A DNA stretch of 64,000 nt from Allomyces arbusculus (lineage: Eukaryota; Blastocladiomycota; Blastocladiomycetes; Blastocladiales; Blastocladiaceae). The first letter of the stretch is position 1, and each line of letters opens with the position of its first letter. The notes beneath the pieces are model-generated. The model was not told the origin of the DNA. It did no database searches and worked only from the letters and a program-made list of their open reading frames with translations. Positions 22,601 through 32,575 of the stretch are shown here, piece by piece. A program made the position numbers and the translations under genes. The stretch is taken from NCBI GenBank assembly GCA_027604705.1, contig JADHYV010000004.1, forward strand, positions 496,001 through 560,000, read 5' to 3'.

Positions 22601-22799
22601 ACCGGGCGCGTCGTACATGGGCATGCAGCTGACGCAGGCGCAAATGCTGGCGATGCAGCAACAGCAGCAGTACCAGCAACAGCAGGCTGCCGGTACTTGT
22701 GGTTTTCATGGATTCACTGCTGTTCTCCGGCCCGCAGCTGACATGATTCCTCTAGGTGATCGATATGCAGCGTTTCGCAACATGAATGGAATGGGCTAG
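19671..22799 (+). CDS. SLA1: Sla1-like endocytic adaptor (three SH3 domains, SHD1, SAM-like SHD2)
   Basis: The start is MAPILRVVRAAYDYDAQ after a purine-rich leader. Domains in order: SH3-1 (AAYDYDAQHDDELAV...NVPENYVEP), SH3-2 (ALYDYDATNDDELTV...LVPANYVEE), SH3-3 (ALYDYNPVEQDDLNI...FVPRGYLQF), and a Lys/Glu/Arg-rich charged coiled coil (about 20580-20850). Next come SHD1 (VRIWLDTSGQHRTEAAFVDF), the SAM-like SHD2 (FLTSCSVDPQDAHTYAVHF), and a Pro/Gly/Met-rich tail with a short Gln run. In yeast Sla1 links cargo with NPFxD signals to the actin nucleation machinery at clathrin patches. One intron follows SH3-1; the best in-frame donor is GTACCG near 19866, though a GTCAGT nearby would break frame. 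Two further introns lie near 22360 and 22696. Confidence 0.93.
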
Positions 22800-23299
22800 A
22801 GCGAATATACTCGACCATTTCGCTTCTGCTCTCGCCGCGCTGCTTTCTTTGCCATAGTTTCGGCATGAAATGTGGTTCACTCTCACGCTTGGTGAGGAAA
22901 AGAACTTGGCTGTTCTCTTGCTCTCAAGAAAGAGCGCGCAAAGCAACCCGGCGAACTTCCTAATGCCAGTTTGACGAATTGGAATTGGATGGAGAAGTGA
23001 ACAAGAGACCTTGCAATTGCAATCCTTTCATTGTTGTGGTTATTCGAGCTGGATGTAGTCACAGTGGACGCCGCGGCTATCCCAACCTGAAGCGACAAGC
23101 AGCCGCGGCTGCGTCTCCTCTCACATCTCTTGCGAAAGTAACCGTGGAACAGTGAACAATAATTTTATCACATCGATGAATAAGGTATTTGTCACTCTGG
23201 GCTAGGTATCTCACGGACCCATGCTCGGGTCATATCACAATGTCGACCCGCACGTCGTACGCGCTCATCGGCCGCTCGCATCGTCACGACGCCTTTGCA
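22800..23299. other. Intergenic region between Sla1 homologue and coiled-coil array
   Basis: This convergent spacer is relatively AT-rich. Around 23199-23222 it contains a GGCTAGGTATCTCACGGACC-type block that recurs near 24670, the 3' flank of the second array copy. Confidence 0.5.
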
Positions 23300-23833
23300 C
23301 TAAGCAGCGCGCATCACGGAAATCTCGCGTTCCTCGGCAATCCGCGCACGCTCTTCAGCGACGCGTGCACGTTCCTCGGCCGCGCGGGCCCGTTCCTCTG
23401 CCGCGCGCTCACGCTCCTCGGCAGCAAGGGCGCTTGCCACAGCGTGACGCACCAATGCCTCGGCGGCGTGGACTGCCGCAGCCGTTTTCTCCTTGGCTTC
23501 CTCGAGCACGGCCTCGGTCCGTTCCTCGGCGAAACGGACCATCGCGTCGGTGCGTTCCTCAGCAAGGCGGATCATGGTATCGGTACGTTCCTCAGTGAGA
23601 CGGACGATAGTTTCCGTGCGTTCCTCGGCGTTGGCGACTATGGCAAGCGCGCGCTCCTTGGCGTAGGCGAGCACAGTCTGTGCACATTCCTCGGCGAGCA
23701 CGGTCTGCACACTTTCCTCGGCGATGGTGACCGCGGCGCGCGCGCTGTCCACGGCGGCGTGTAACTCCGTGACCGCCGGCTGCGCCGTCGCGGTGCTCGA
23801 TTCGGGATCCTGCTGGTAATCAGCGACGGCCAT
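23300..23833 (-). CDS. Coiled-coil AEER-repeat protein, array copy A (177 residues)
   Basis: This is an intronless frame from MAVADYQQDPESSTATAQP to a TAG after VMRAA. After about 35 residues nearly the whole protein is a charged alpha-helical heptad repeat of the type AEERARA, with variants AEERTDTMIR and AEERTETIVR. No signal peptide, transmembrane helix or known domain is visible. It is paralogous to the frame at 24793-25326: the same length, starts MAVADYQQ versus MVVDDRQQ, and ends VMRAA versus AVTRAA. The 21-nt DNA repeats leave the opposite strand open as well, so the coding strand is inferred from the matched start and stop. I do not recognise the family; a cytoskeletal or scaffold role would only be guesswork. 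Confidence 0.6.
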   Translation of the reverse strand: MAVADYQQDPESSTATAQPAVTELHAAVDSARAAVTIAEESVQTVLAEECAQTVLAYAKERALAIVANAEERTETIVRLTEERTDTMIRLAEERTDAMVRFAEERTEAVLEEAKEKTAAAVHAAEALVRHAVASALAAEERERAAEERARAAEERARVAEERARIAEEREISVMRAA

Positions 23834-24792
23834 GTCGGGCGGTGTCCGCGTGCGCTGAAGATGCTGCTGGTCGTGGAGGCGGGCGAGGTTCTTGGCGTCA
23901 CCTTGCGTGTCGTCCTACGTGTCGAGAGCGGTCTGTTGGAGGTTAAACGTGACGACGGTCGTCGAGCTGCTGGAGCGCGGATCAGGAATTGGGTATTGCG
24001 TTGAAAACACAGCAGCTCGGACTCGTAACGCACGGTTTGGTAAAACGGGCTGTTTTGACTGGATCGTCGAGAGAGCTGTGGGAGCACAGATCATTCAAAC
24101 CGTCATTTTGGAGGACGCAAATCTGATATAGATGAAGGTGTCTCACACTTGCCTTAGCTACAGGTAGTTGCTGGCTGAGACGCGTCATAAGAAGACTCGT
24201 ACGCCTCGGCAATTACAGCGAAGTTGACATGAGTTCGCCATCCATCTCGACCATGTCGCGTCGTGAGCCCGAAATTGAGCATGGAACCCAGAAATCCAAC
24301 CATTTGAGATAAAATGTGCATACTCTGTGTTGATGCTCCACGTGCAGCGACGATACTCGGTCGCAAATGAAACCTTGTGCAAACCGACGCGCACATCGGA
24401 CGTGCTGGAGGAACGAACAAAATTTGGGCGGAGAAGACAGGCAGAAGTCTAATCATTCGAATTCCTTGAGTGTATAGAACCATAGTGGCGATTTGTTGAA
24501 GGGCGTCAGATCAGAACTACCAGAATGTGGGCATCCTCCACTCGTCCTCCACTCCATGCTGGAACCGCAGCACCATGACCCCCTTTTCCACGATAAACCT
24601 CCATTTCTCTTGCATGTAAACCGAATCACCGATGTGGAAAAAAGCCGAATATGTACATTTCGATCACTTTGGGTTAGGTATCTTACAGACCCGACTTGGG
24701 CCACATCCGTCAATGACTTGAGCTCGACCTGCGTGCCGCACGCGCTCGTCGTCGGTGCGCATAACGGCACCGCGCACAAACTCGTCGAGAGA
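23834..24792. other. Flank of coiled-coil copies (upstream of copy A, downstream of copy B)
   Basis: Blocks here recur upstream of copy B: GGATCAGGAATTGGGT with CAGATCATTCAAACCGTCAT (24.0-24.1 kb versus 25.47-25.6 kb), and AAATTTTGGG(C/T)GGAGAAGA-type sequence (about 24.42 versus 25.95 kb). The sequence does not keep a shared open reading frame, so this is conserved as duplicated non-coding or 5' sequence. Confidence 0.6.
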
Positions 24793-25326
24793 CTACGCCG
24801 CCCGCGTCACGGCTAACTCGCGTTCCTTGGCCATGCGCGCACGCTCCTCGGCAGCGCGTGCTTGTGTCTCGGCATCGAGCACACGCTCCTCCGCCGCGCG
24901 CGCGCGTTTCTCCGCCTCGCGCGCCCGTTCCTTGGCTAAGCGCGAAAGTTTTTCGTTCACGAGCGCCTGTTCCTTCGCAACGAGCGCACGCTCATCCGCC
25001 TCGCGCGCCCGCTCCTCGGCTGCGTGCGCACGCACCTCGGCAGCAATCGCGCGCCTCGCAGCCCTATCCACCAGTTCCTCGGCGGCGCGCACTGCAGCAG
25101 ATGCACGTGTCTTGGCTTCCTCGACCACGGCCGCGGTGCGTTCCTCGGCAGCGCGGGCTGTCGCGGCCGCACGTTCCTCGGCGTAGGCGACCATGGTCTG
25201 TGCGCGTTCTTGGGCATCGGCGACAACGGACCGCGCCATGCCCAAGACGCCGCGCAATTCCATGACCGCCGTTTGCAGCGTCGTCGTGATGCCTATTCCG
25301 GGTTGCTGACGATCATCGACGACCAT
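24793..25326 (-). CDS. Coiled-coil AEER-repeat protein, array copy B (177 residues)
   Basis: This intronless frame runs from MVVDDRQQPGIGITTTLQ to a TAG after AVTRAA. A short head (VMELRGVLGMARSVVADAQ) leads into long charged heptads, AEERAAATARAAEERT and AEKRARAAEERVLDAETQ. It has exactly the same length as copy A, but the repeats are distributed differently: A expands the first half of the coil and B the second. Flanking DNA is also duplicated, so the unit of duplication was about 1.5 kb. No known family was recognised. An upstream in-frame TTG would add 13 residues, but the ATG aligns with the start of copy A. Confidence 0.6.
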   Translation of the reverse strand: MVVDDRQQPGIGITTTLQTAVMELRGVLGMARSVVADAQERAQTMVAYAEERAAATARAAEERTAAVVEEAKTRASAAVRAAEELVDRAARRAIAAEVRAHAAEERAREADERALVAKEQALVNEKLSRLAKERAREAEKRARAAEERVLDAETQARAAEERARMAKERELAVTRAA

Positions 25327-26243
25327 TTCGAGCGTTGTGCGCGTGAAGTCCAAGGGCCTGTTCAACGGGGCAGCTGGCGCTTTCCTCGGCGTTGCGGAAC
25401 GCGTCGAAAGCGGTTTTTTGGAAGTGATCGAGTGCGACGGTCGAGCTGCAGCTGGCGAGCCTGTGCGGATCAGGAATTGGGTCTGGCGTTGAAAGCAACC
25501 GCTTGGCTTTGAAACGTACGGCTTTTAAACGTGCCGTTGTTGAATGGACCCGCGAGATCCGCGAGAGAGGGAGAGCAGAGATCATTCAAACCGTCATCGA
25601 AGCTTTTGCAACCAGATTGCCGCTCGCTCTTCGGCTCTGCAACGCAGGCGTCCTGCGCTTGCTGACAGCCCGATCGCATAGCTGCAGGTAGTTGCCGAAG
25701 CGTGGGCGCGTCACAACAAGACTCTCACGCCATCGTGCAACCGACACCCGACTCCAGACAGCGCCGTCCACTCCCATGCGACGTCGTGGGCCTAAATCTA
25801 AGCGTAGACCGCATATAACCAACTCAGACAGGTGGAATTGTGTGCGTGCTCCTTGTGATGTGACACGTGCGGCAATGTTCTCTCGGTCGCGGTCGAGGCC
25901 GTGCACCGCACGAAAGGAGACACTTGGGTTGCGTGGAACACAGGAAATAAACAGAAATTTTGGGTGGAGAAGAGAGCTGGTAGTTATATATTTGATTTCC
26001 GCGCGTGTCGGACCCAATGTGGCGATTTGGATGACTACTGATTGCTGCTCGATCAGGCGTGCTCCAACTTGGCGCGACGAGCAGCAGCGCTGAGGCCCCT
26101 TCCTCCATGATATTTCGCGGCTGCATCGCTCCAAAGCACGCTGAAACGGGTTTTATTACTGCCTTGGGATGGTATCATCGCCCAACGTTCGACCAGCGTG
26201 AGAGCGACCTGCTCATTAATCATCCATGCTCGCTTGGCATTGG
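25327..26243. other. Flank upstream of copy B and downstream of copy C
   Basis: This is duplicated flank corresponding to 23834-24660. The + strand here has a 133-codon open frame (25692-26093), but the matching part of unit A has stops, so I do not call it a gene. Confidence 0.5.
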
Positions 26244-26430
26244 CGCGCGTCGTGCGCCCACAAGTTACTCGGCGGCACGCGCACGTTCCTCGGTCAAGCG
26301 CGCGCGTTCCTCAGCAGCATGCGCCAGGGACTCGGCAATACGCGCGCGTTCCTCGGCGTCACGTGCCGCAACGCGTGCGCGTTCTTCGGCTTCTTGCTGC
26401 GCGTGGGGGGCTGCTTGGAGGTCAAGCGCG
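26244..26430 (-). pseudogene. Remnant of a third coiled-coil AEER gene (copy C)
   Basis: The minus strand encodes EAEERARVAARDAEERARIA and AHAAEERARLTEERARAAE before a stop. This is the same heptad type and orientation as copies A and B. No ATG or head region is present in frame, and the coil is much shorter than in A or B. It is best read as a truncated copy. Confidence 0.6.
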
Positions 26431-26781
26431 ACGGCCGGTCTGGTTTGGCGGTGAATTGAGAATTGAGTCGCGAATGATGGCTCGCAACATGCGGGTTTCA
26501 GACGTACGATTATTTCGCGAACCTGCCCTTGACGCGTGGCATCTTCGGCTCGTATCTTGCTAGCAGGTCGATTGGTTTGGAAAATGAGGGTTCAGCCGAT
26601 GAATGGCCACAACCGTTGAAATGGACACAGCAGGCCAACGTCGATGACTCAAACGAGGTTGCAGCAGGCAACCTGGGTAGTAACTGGTCACATGCAGCCG
26701 TGTGACACACGCGCACGGTGATCCTCGCGAGCTTGCACTTGGCCATCTCGCGATTCGCAACAGTTACGACGAGCATTAACC
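26431..26781. other. Intergenic region upstream of the DDX24 gene
   Basis: This is ordinary unique sequence of about 350 bases between the coil remnant and the helicase start. It holds a short AT-rich part and no recognisable gene. Confidence 0.45.
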
Positions 26782-29616
26782 ATGGCGGCAGCAACACCAG
26801 CACCAGCAAAAAAGGCAGCGAAAAAGCGCAAGATCGCCGACGTCCAGGACTTGGCGGCCGCACCCGCGCCGGCAACCACCTCCACTTCGACCGACGCGTC
26901 TGACAAGCCCACACCGAAAAAGGCGCGCGTCGAGGCCAAGCCCACCGCCAAGAGCAAGGGCAAGGGCAATGGCAAGCCGAAAACCAAGGGCAAGGGCAAG
27001 AACTCGAAAACAGGCAAGGCCACGTCGACCAGCGCCACTGCTGACGCGAACGATGCGAGCTCAACAGCATCGTCCGACGAGGCGCTGACGCTCGACGAGA
27101 TCAACGGGTGGGGATGGAGGGAGATTGTGATCCCGGAGGGCGCGCTGCTCACGGGCGCCGACGACATGGGCGGGTTCATGTGTCTCGAGGAGCTGAGCGG
27201 CGTCGATGTCGTGACCAAGGAGTATGCCGGTCGCGCTGGCAAGCAGATTGTCTTCAAGGTACGCAAGACTGTGATCTAGCTCACTGCGCAATAAGCACCT
27301 GCTCATGACTCTGTGACGGTTTGTAGAAAACCAAATCGTTCAAGCCCGTCAAGAGTAAGGCGGCCACCCTCGAGGAGGGCCTCGATGACGAGATGATGGC
27401 CAAGATGGGTTTCGTTCACGTCGATACGGTTTTGCCCGACGACGACCCGGAGGTCGTCAAGCGACTCGCGCGCGAGGACGCCAAGAGGCGCGCAAAGGAG
27501 CAGCAGGGCAAGGACGACGGCTCGGACGACGAGTCGGACGCCGCCGATCATGTCGCGGACATGACGCTCGATTCGGACTCGGAGCACGGCGACGCGAGGA
27601 ACGACATTGACGGCGATGTTCACATGAGCGACGCCGATTTGGACGAGGCTGACGAAGAGGAGGCCGAGGAGCACGATTCCGACGACGACGGCGTACACGA
27701 CGCACCAACGGTGGAGGTTGACGCCGATTCCGCATCGAACGACGAGGACGCCGACGACAACAATGCTGAGGCCGCATCTCCTCCTGCGCAATCCGAACCC
27801 GTCGGCCCATCCGCACCGGTCCCTCGTCCGGAGCTTCCCGAGCCCGAGGGCATTGACGGCATGTCGGCGTGGACGACCGTCGCGCCAACCATCAACCCGT
27901 GGCTCCTTAAGGGTCTCGCCGACCTTGGTTTCACCGAACCGACCGCGATCCAGGCGCAGACGCTGCCCGCCGCGCTTATGAAGCGGCAAAATGTCGTGGG
28001 TGCCGCCGAGACTGGTTCCGGTAAGACGCTCGCGTTTGGTCTGCCGATTCTCGACTACCTCGCGTCGAGCGACGTGGTCATCAAGCACCCCGTCGGCCTC
28101 ATCTTGTCGCCAACGCGCGAATTGGCCATGCAAATCTCGGACCATCTCCGCGCTGTCATCAAGCCCTTCTCGTACTCGCACAAACTCAACCGTGTCAACG
28201 TCATTACGCTTGTTGGTGGCTTTTCCGAGGAAAAGCAGCGGCGATTGATTGCGTCGAGCCCGCACATTATTGTCGCGACGCCCGGTCGTTTGTGGGATCT
28301 AATCGAGTCGGGCCTGCTCGACGGTGACCACGTGCGCAACGTGCCCTTCTTTGTGCTCGACGAGGCCGACAAGATGCTCGAAAAGGGCAAGTTCAAGGAG
28401 CTCGAGAACCTGATTGGCATGATGACCAAGGAGGACTCGACGACCGAGTGGCAGTCCAACTTCAAGGTCCTGCCGTCGGCCGTCAAGGTGCAAAAGCAGC
28501 CGCGTAAGCGGCAGATGTTTGTGTTTTCGGCGACGCTGCCGACGTCGGGCCCGACCTACTCGTTCCGCGGCAAGGAGATTACGCTCAAGCTGCTGCTCAA
28601 GAAGCTCAACCTCAAGACGTTTGAGACGGTCGACGTGACAGGCAACAACAAGACGACGAGCAACCTGATCGAGGCTAAGATCGACTGTGTGCCTGAGGAA
28701 AAGGACATTCATCTCTACTACTTGCTCACGCGGTACCCGGGACGCACGCTCGTCTTTGTCAACTCGATTGCCTCGATTCGGCGACTCGTGCCGCTGCTCT
28801 CGCTGCTCCGCCTTCCCGTCTACCCGCTGCACGCGCAGATGCAGCAGCGGCAGCGCATGAAGAACCTCGAGAGGTTTGCCGCCAACGAAAACGGAATCTT
28901 GATTGCGTCGGACGTGGCGTCGCGCGGTCTCGATATCAAGAACATTGAACACGTCATTCACTACCAGGTGCCCATGACGAGCGACCTCTACGTGCACCGG
29001 TCGGGCCGTACCGCGCGTGCCAGTGCATCGGGTCTGTCGATTGTGCTCGTTGCGCCCAAGGAATTGCCGGCCTACCGCAAGATTTGCGACCAGCTCGGCA
29101 AGACGTCGCTCAAGGAGTTCCCGATCGAGCACCAGTACATGCGCGAGTTCCGCAAGCGGTTCAATCTCGCGCGCCGCATCGAGTCGGCCGAGCATACGGT
29201 CGCCAAGAAGTCCCACGATGATAGTTGGTTGAAGCGCGCGGCCGAGGCACTCGAAGTCGACTTGGACGCGAACGAGTACGTAGTGTTGGCTCGATTTGAT
29301 TTGAGGGTGCGTCGTGTTTGCGGTGGATTGATTGCCTGACCTGGCATGGCGACCTCGTGCTCATAGTTCTGACGAAGACGAGGGCGAGCGCCGCAAGAGG
29401 ATTCGTCACGAGGCCATGGTCGACTCGCTCAAGGCTGAGCTCAACGCCGTGCTCGACAAGACGATTTTGCCCAAGGGCACGTCCAAAAAGTACCTGCGCC
29501 CTGAGCTCGCACAAGCTCTCAACAGCGCGACCAACTCGGTTATGCCCGCGAGTTCCACCACGGCGACCTACGACTTGAAGGCGCTGCGCAAGAAGCTGAC
29601 CAAGAAGCTGCCGTAG
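26782..29616 (+). CDS. MAK5: Mak5/DDX24-type nucleolar DEAD-box RNA helicase
   Basis: Three exons, 26782-27258, 27327-29275 and 29367-29616, give 891 residues. The N terminus is Lys/Ala-rich and nuclear-localisation-like (KKAAKKRK, PKKARVE). A WGWREIVIPEGALL block typical of Mak5/DDX24 follows, then a long Asp/Glu-rich stretch (about 27500-27770). Helicase motifs appear in order: Q motif (FTEPTAIQAQTLP), I (AAETGSGKT), Ia (PTRELA), GG, Ib (TPGRL), II (DEAD), III (SAT), IV (TLVFVNS), V (SDVASRGLDIK) and VI (HRSGRTARA). The insert between motifs II and III with TEWQSNFKVLPS is characteristic of the family. Yeast Mak5 acts in 60S ribosome subunit assembly. The gene ends 66 bases from the convergent Thg1. 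Confidence 0.95.
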
Positions 29617-29682
29617 AGGGTTCTGCGGTTTGGGGGTGTTAGGCGTGATACACTCATTTTTGTTAACTGCGAGCCGCTCTCT

Positions 29683-30876
29683 TTATTGAACCACCTGCGG
29701 GTACTCGCTCCAAAATGCCTCGTCAATAATGCTGCAGTGCAGCTCCGTCACGACCGTTTCCTGCCGCGTGATTTCTTGGATGACATGGTCCGGACCGTCG
29801 TCGCGCACGACGTGGTACTTGAGATCGGCATACTTCTTCGGCACGCGGCTCTCCTTGGTGAACGGTTTCTACGTGGATTGCCCTGACCAACGTGAGATTT
29901 CTCCACCCGACGGTGACGCGAACGCGGGCAGTAGACGTGCTCCGGAAAAAGGCGCACCAATTCCTTGACGAGCGTCGATCCCTTTTTGAACATCTCGGGC
30001 TCGTCGTTGTAGTTGATCCCAAACTCGGAAAATAGGAGCTCGTTTTTGTCCTTGGCCACCGTTTTCTACGCCAGCCGCAAAGTGATGTGATCAGTGTCTG
30101 GCGGTTTGATTGCGCCCACACACGCAAGTACGCACGCTCAACCGCTTCATGGCCGCATTTTCCGTCAAGCCGCCCTTGAGAACCAGTGCCCAAAACGATG
30201 TATTGTAGAGATTGTTGATGTGACAGTCGGCCTGTCGCCAGGCAAAGTAGTCGCGCACGTTCTCGATGGACGGGTAGGGCACAGCACGCGCATCAAACGC
30301 CGGCGGCTTGGTGAGCGGCTTGTCTGGAAAAAAGCGACTCCACGCGAGAATGTAGTGCGCCGTGAAGAGCGACCCAATGACCGACGCGAGTTTGCTACAC
30401 ACGCGCGCACGTCGGTACAATGAGCCGCAGCGAGTTGACGAGGGACCTGCGAGAGCGCGTACACTTCGCGTCGACTGTAATAGTCGGTGTTGCGCTTGAA
30501 CAGGAACGAGTACTCGTCACTTTGACCGTAGGCGAGCGTCAGGTCGTCGATCTCATTCATGACGGCGGAGGCCGCATGGTTCATGAGCTGCAGAGCCGTG
30601 ATGTCGTTGGGCTTGGTAAACTGGTGCTCCTTGGTGAACCTGCACGCGTGAGACGGTCAGAGACGGCGCTTGGTCGGAGAGTACTCCAGCATGGGTGTCG
30701 TACTTGTGGAAGCCCTTGCCGTCGACGCGGACGACGATCCAGGTATTGGGCAGCAGCTTGTCCTCGCGCTCAAAGGCCTTGACATATTCGTATTTGCTGC
30801 GTGCCATGGCCTTGCTGGTCGAGAAGCGGCGGAGCGAAGCTGGTAGGATACGAAGTGCAGCGCGCACGGCCGTCAT
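29683..30876 (-). CDS. THG1: tRNA(His) guanylyltransferase
   Basis: About five exons. The catalytic core contains [12 protein letters not shown] (first metal-binding Asp), [11 protein letters not shown] (second carboxylate region) and DYYSRRE. The eukaryotic Thg1 hallmark [14 protein letters not shown] is present, which distinguishes it from Thg1-like repair proteins. The C-terminal exons read [32 protein letters not shown] and [11 protein letters not shown]. The enzyme adds G-1 to the 5' end of tRNA(His) by 3'-5' polymerisation. The first ATG gives a basic, Asp/Glu-free leader, [20 protein letters not shown], that looks mitochondrial. An in-frame ATG at 30807 gives [10 protein letters not shown], which aligns with the usual cytosolic start. 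The stop codon overlaps an AATAAA-like polyadenylation signal. It is head to head with COX10. Confidence 0.95.
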
Positions 30877-31135
30877 GGTTGGAGAAGCGGCCGGTAAGTT
30901 TGATGGCCTTGCGAGCCAGCAGGAGTCAGGGCCTTGCTGGCCATCTCAGATCCGTACTGCCATTGGCTCATTGGCATGTCAGAAATGCCATATCCAAGCT
31001 GATCACAAAGTGAAAAATGTTGTTGATCGGCAGGGACCGTCGCGACTTGACTGTTGCTTCACCACCTCGCCCGACACCAAGCACTACCCAAGATCAATCT
31101 CGACACTTGCGCCGTCCGCGTGCAATGAACCCGAA

Positions 31136-32575
31136 ATGACGGCAACCATGAACGTCCTGTCCCGCGCGCTGCGCCCAAGGGCTACGATGGTCGTCATCCG
31201 TTGGTGCCAGGCATCAAGGCTATCCAGCTCCTCCGCAGTGCCAAGTCTCGCTGCGCGTGCCAGTGCCGTTCGAACTCGCCCAAGTGCCGCGGCGGTGCAC
31301 ATCTTGTCCCGCTCGGCCGCGCCCGCTCCGTTCATTGAGCGGCGAAAGCACGTCGGACTGCCAGGTCGGCGCGGCACCATCAAGCCCGATTTCTTCACGT
31401 CGTTCCTCGCCGCTACGCCATGGCGGAGGCAATCTTCCTCGTCATCGTCACCTTCTCCACTCTCGTCGTCGCCTTCCCTGGACTCGAATGCTGCATCACC
31501 AGCAGCTGCGGCCGACGGCAAGGAACCTGGCGCGCCGTCGGACACGGACAGGGCGACGACGTACCGCGCGTGCCCTCCACTTACGCTGCCGCAACTGCTT
31601 GGCGTCTACTCGGAGCTGTCCAAGGCGCGCCTCGCGTCATTTGTGACACTGACCACCATGGTCGGCTATGCGCTTGCGCCCACGGCGACGGCCGTGACGA
31701 CCCTGCTCGCGACGACGATTGGCACGCACCTGTGCGTCACGTCGGCTAACACGTTCAACCAGCTCATGGAGTCGCCCTACGACGCTCAAATGTCGCGCAC
31801 GCGTAACCGACCGCTTGTGCGGCACGCGATCACGCCGTTCCACGCGGCGGCGTTTGCCGTGGGTACTGGTGTTGCCGGGATTGCGTCGCTCGCCGCGTTT
31901 GTGAACCCACTGACCGCGGCGCTCGGTGGGGCCAATTTGGTTCTCTACGCGTTCATCTATACGCCCATGAAGCGGATATCGATTGCCAACACGTGGGTCG
32001 GCGCGATTGTCGGCGCAATCCCGCCAATGATGGGGTGGACCGCGTGCACGAACTCGCTCGCGTTGCCTGACGACCTGGGCGCGTACGTGCTTGGGTTCCT
32101 GATGTACGCGTGGCAATTCCCGCACTTCAACTCGCTCTCGTGGAACATTCGCGCCGACTATTCCAAGGCCGGGTACCGGATGGCGGCTGTCACGGACCCG
32201 GCGCTGAACGCGCGCGTATCGCTGCGGTACGCGCTGGCGATGCTGCCCGTGCCGGTCCTCACGTCGTATATGGGTCTGACGACGTGGTGGTTTGTGGCCA
32301 CGTCGTCGGTCGCGAACGGTGCCATGGCGCTCTACGCGTACCGGTTCTGGCGGCACCGGAATGACAAGTCGGCGCGCGACCTGTTTTTCTCGAGTTTGTT
32401 TCACTTGCCGATCGTGTTTGGTGCCATGCTCGTGCACCGCGCCCCGCGCGACGGCGAGGACCAGGTGTCGTTGCTCGATCGCATCAAGTATTGGGTCACG
32501 GGCAAGTGGCCCGAGACAGTCAAGATCCCGGACGCGCTGGCCAAGAAGCCGGCCGCTGCGGTTGCCTCGAGTTGA
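31136..32575 (+). CDS. COX10: Protoheme IX farnesyltransferase (heme O synthase), mitochondrial
   Basis: A single exon gives 479 residues from MTATMNVLSRALRPRATM. A long Arg/Ser/Ala-rich leader with few acidic residues is a plausible mitochondrial targeting sequence. The UbiA-type prenyltransferase core follows. The first aspartate-rich region reads NTFNQLMESPYDAQMSRTRN, then NRPLVRH, and the second conserved loop is FIYTPMKRISIANTWVGAI with GAIPPMMGWTA. Several hydrophobic helices are present. The enzyme farnesylates heme b to heme O for cytochrome c oxidase in the inner membrane. The ATG at 31125 is out of frame. The frame remains open upstream into the Thg1 spacer, but this start gives the expected presequence. 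The COX10 core is unmistakable. Confidence 0.95.
   Translation: MTATMNVLSRALRPRATMVVIRWCQASRLSSSSAVPSLAARASAVRTRPSAAAVHILSRSAAPAPFIERRKHVGLPGRRGTIKPDFFTSFLAATPWRRQSSSSSSPSPLSSSPSLDSNAASPAAAADGKEPGAPSDTDRATTYRACPPLTLPQLLGVYSELSKARLASFVTLTTMVGYALAPTATAVTTLLATTIGTHLCVTSANTFNQLMESPYDAQMSRTRNRPLVRHAITPFHAAAFAVGTGVAGIASLAAFVNPLTAALGGANLVLYAFIYTPMKRISIANTWVGAIVGAIPPMMGWTACTNSLALPDDLGAYVLGFLMYAWQFPHFNSLSWNIRADYSKAGYRMAAVTDPALNARVSLRYALAMLPVPVLTSYMGLTTWWFVATSSVANGAMALYAYRFWRHRNDKSARDLFFSSLFHLPIVFGAMLVHRAPRDGEDQVSLLDRIKYWVTGKWPETVKIPDALAKKPAAAVASS

Larger units (their letters stand above)
23190..26460. repeat. Tandem array of ~1.5 kb diverged units (A, B and partial C)
   Basis: Unit A spans about 23.2-24.66 kb, unit B about 24.66-26.1 kb, and a partial unit C about 26.2-26.46 kb. 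Shared landmarks in the same order are the GG(C/T)TAGGTATCT(C/T)AC block, the heptad-coding region on the minus strand, the GGATCAGGAATTGGGT block, ATCATTCAAACCGTCAT, GCAGGTAGTTGC-type sequence, and the TGTGGCGATTTG-type block. Divergence is substantial, so the duplication is not recent. Confidence 0.8.

Noticed and set aside
25692-26093. 133-codon + strand frame between coil copies B and C
   Set aside because: The homologous segment in unit A is interrupted by stops, so the frame is not conserved within the array.
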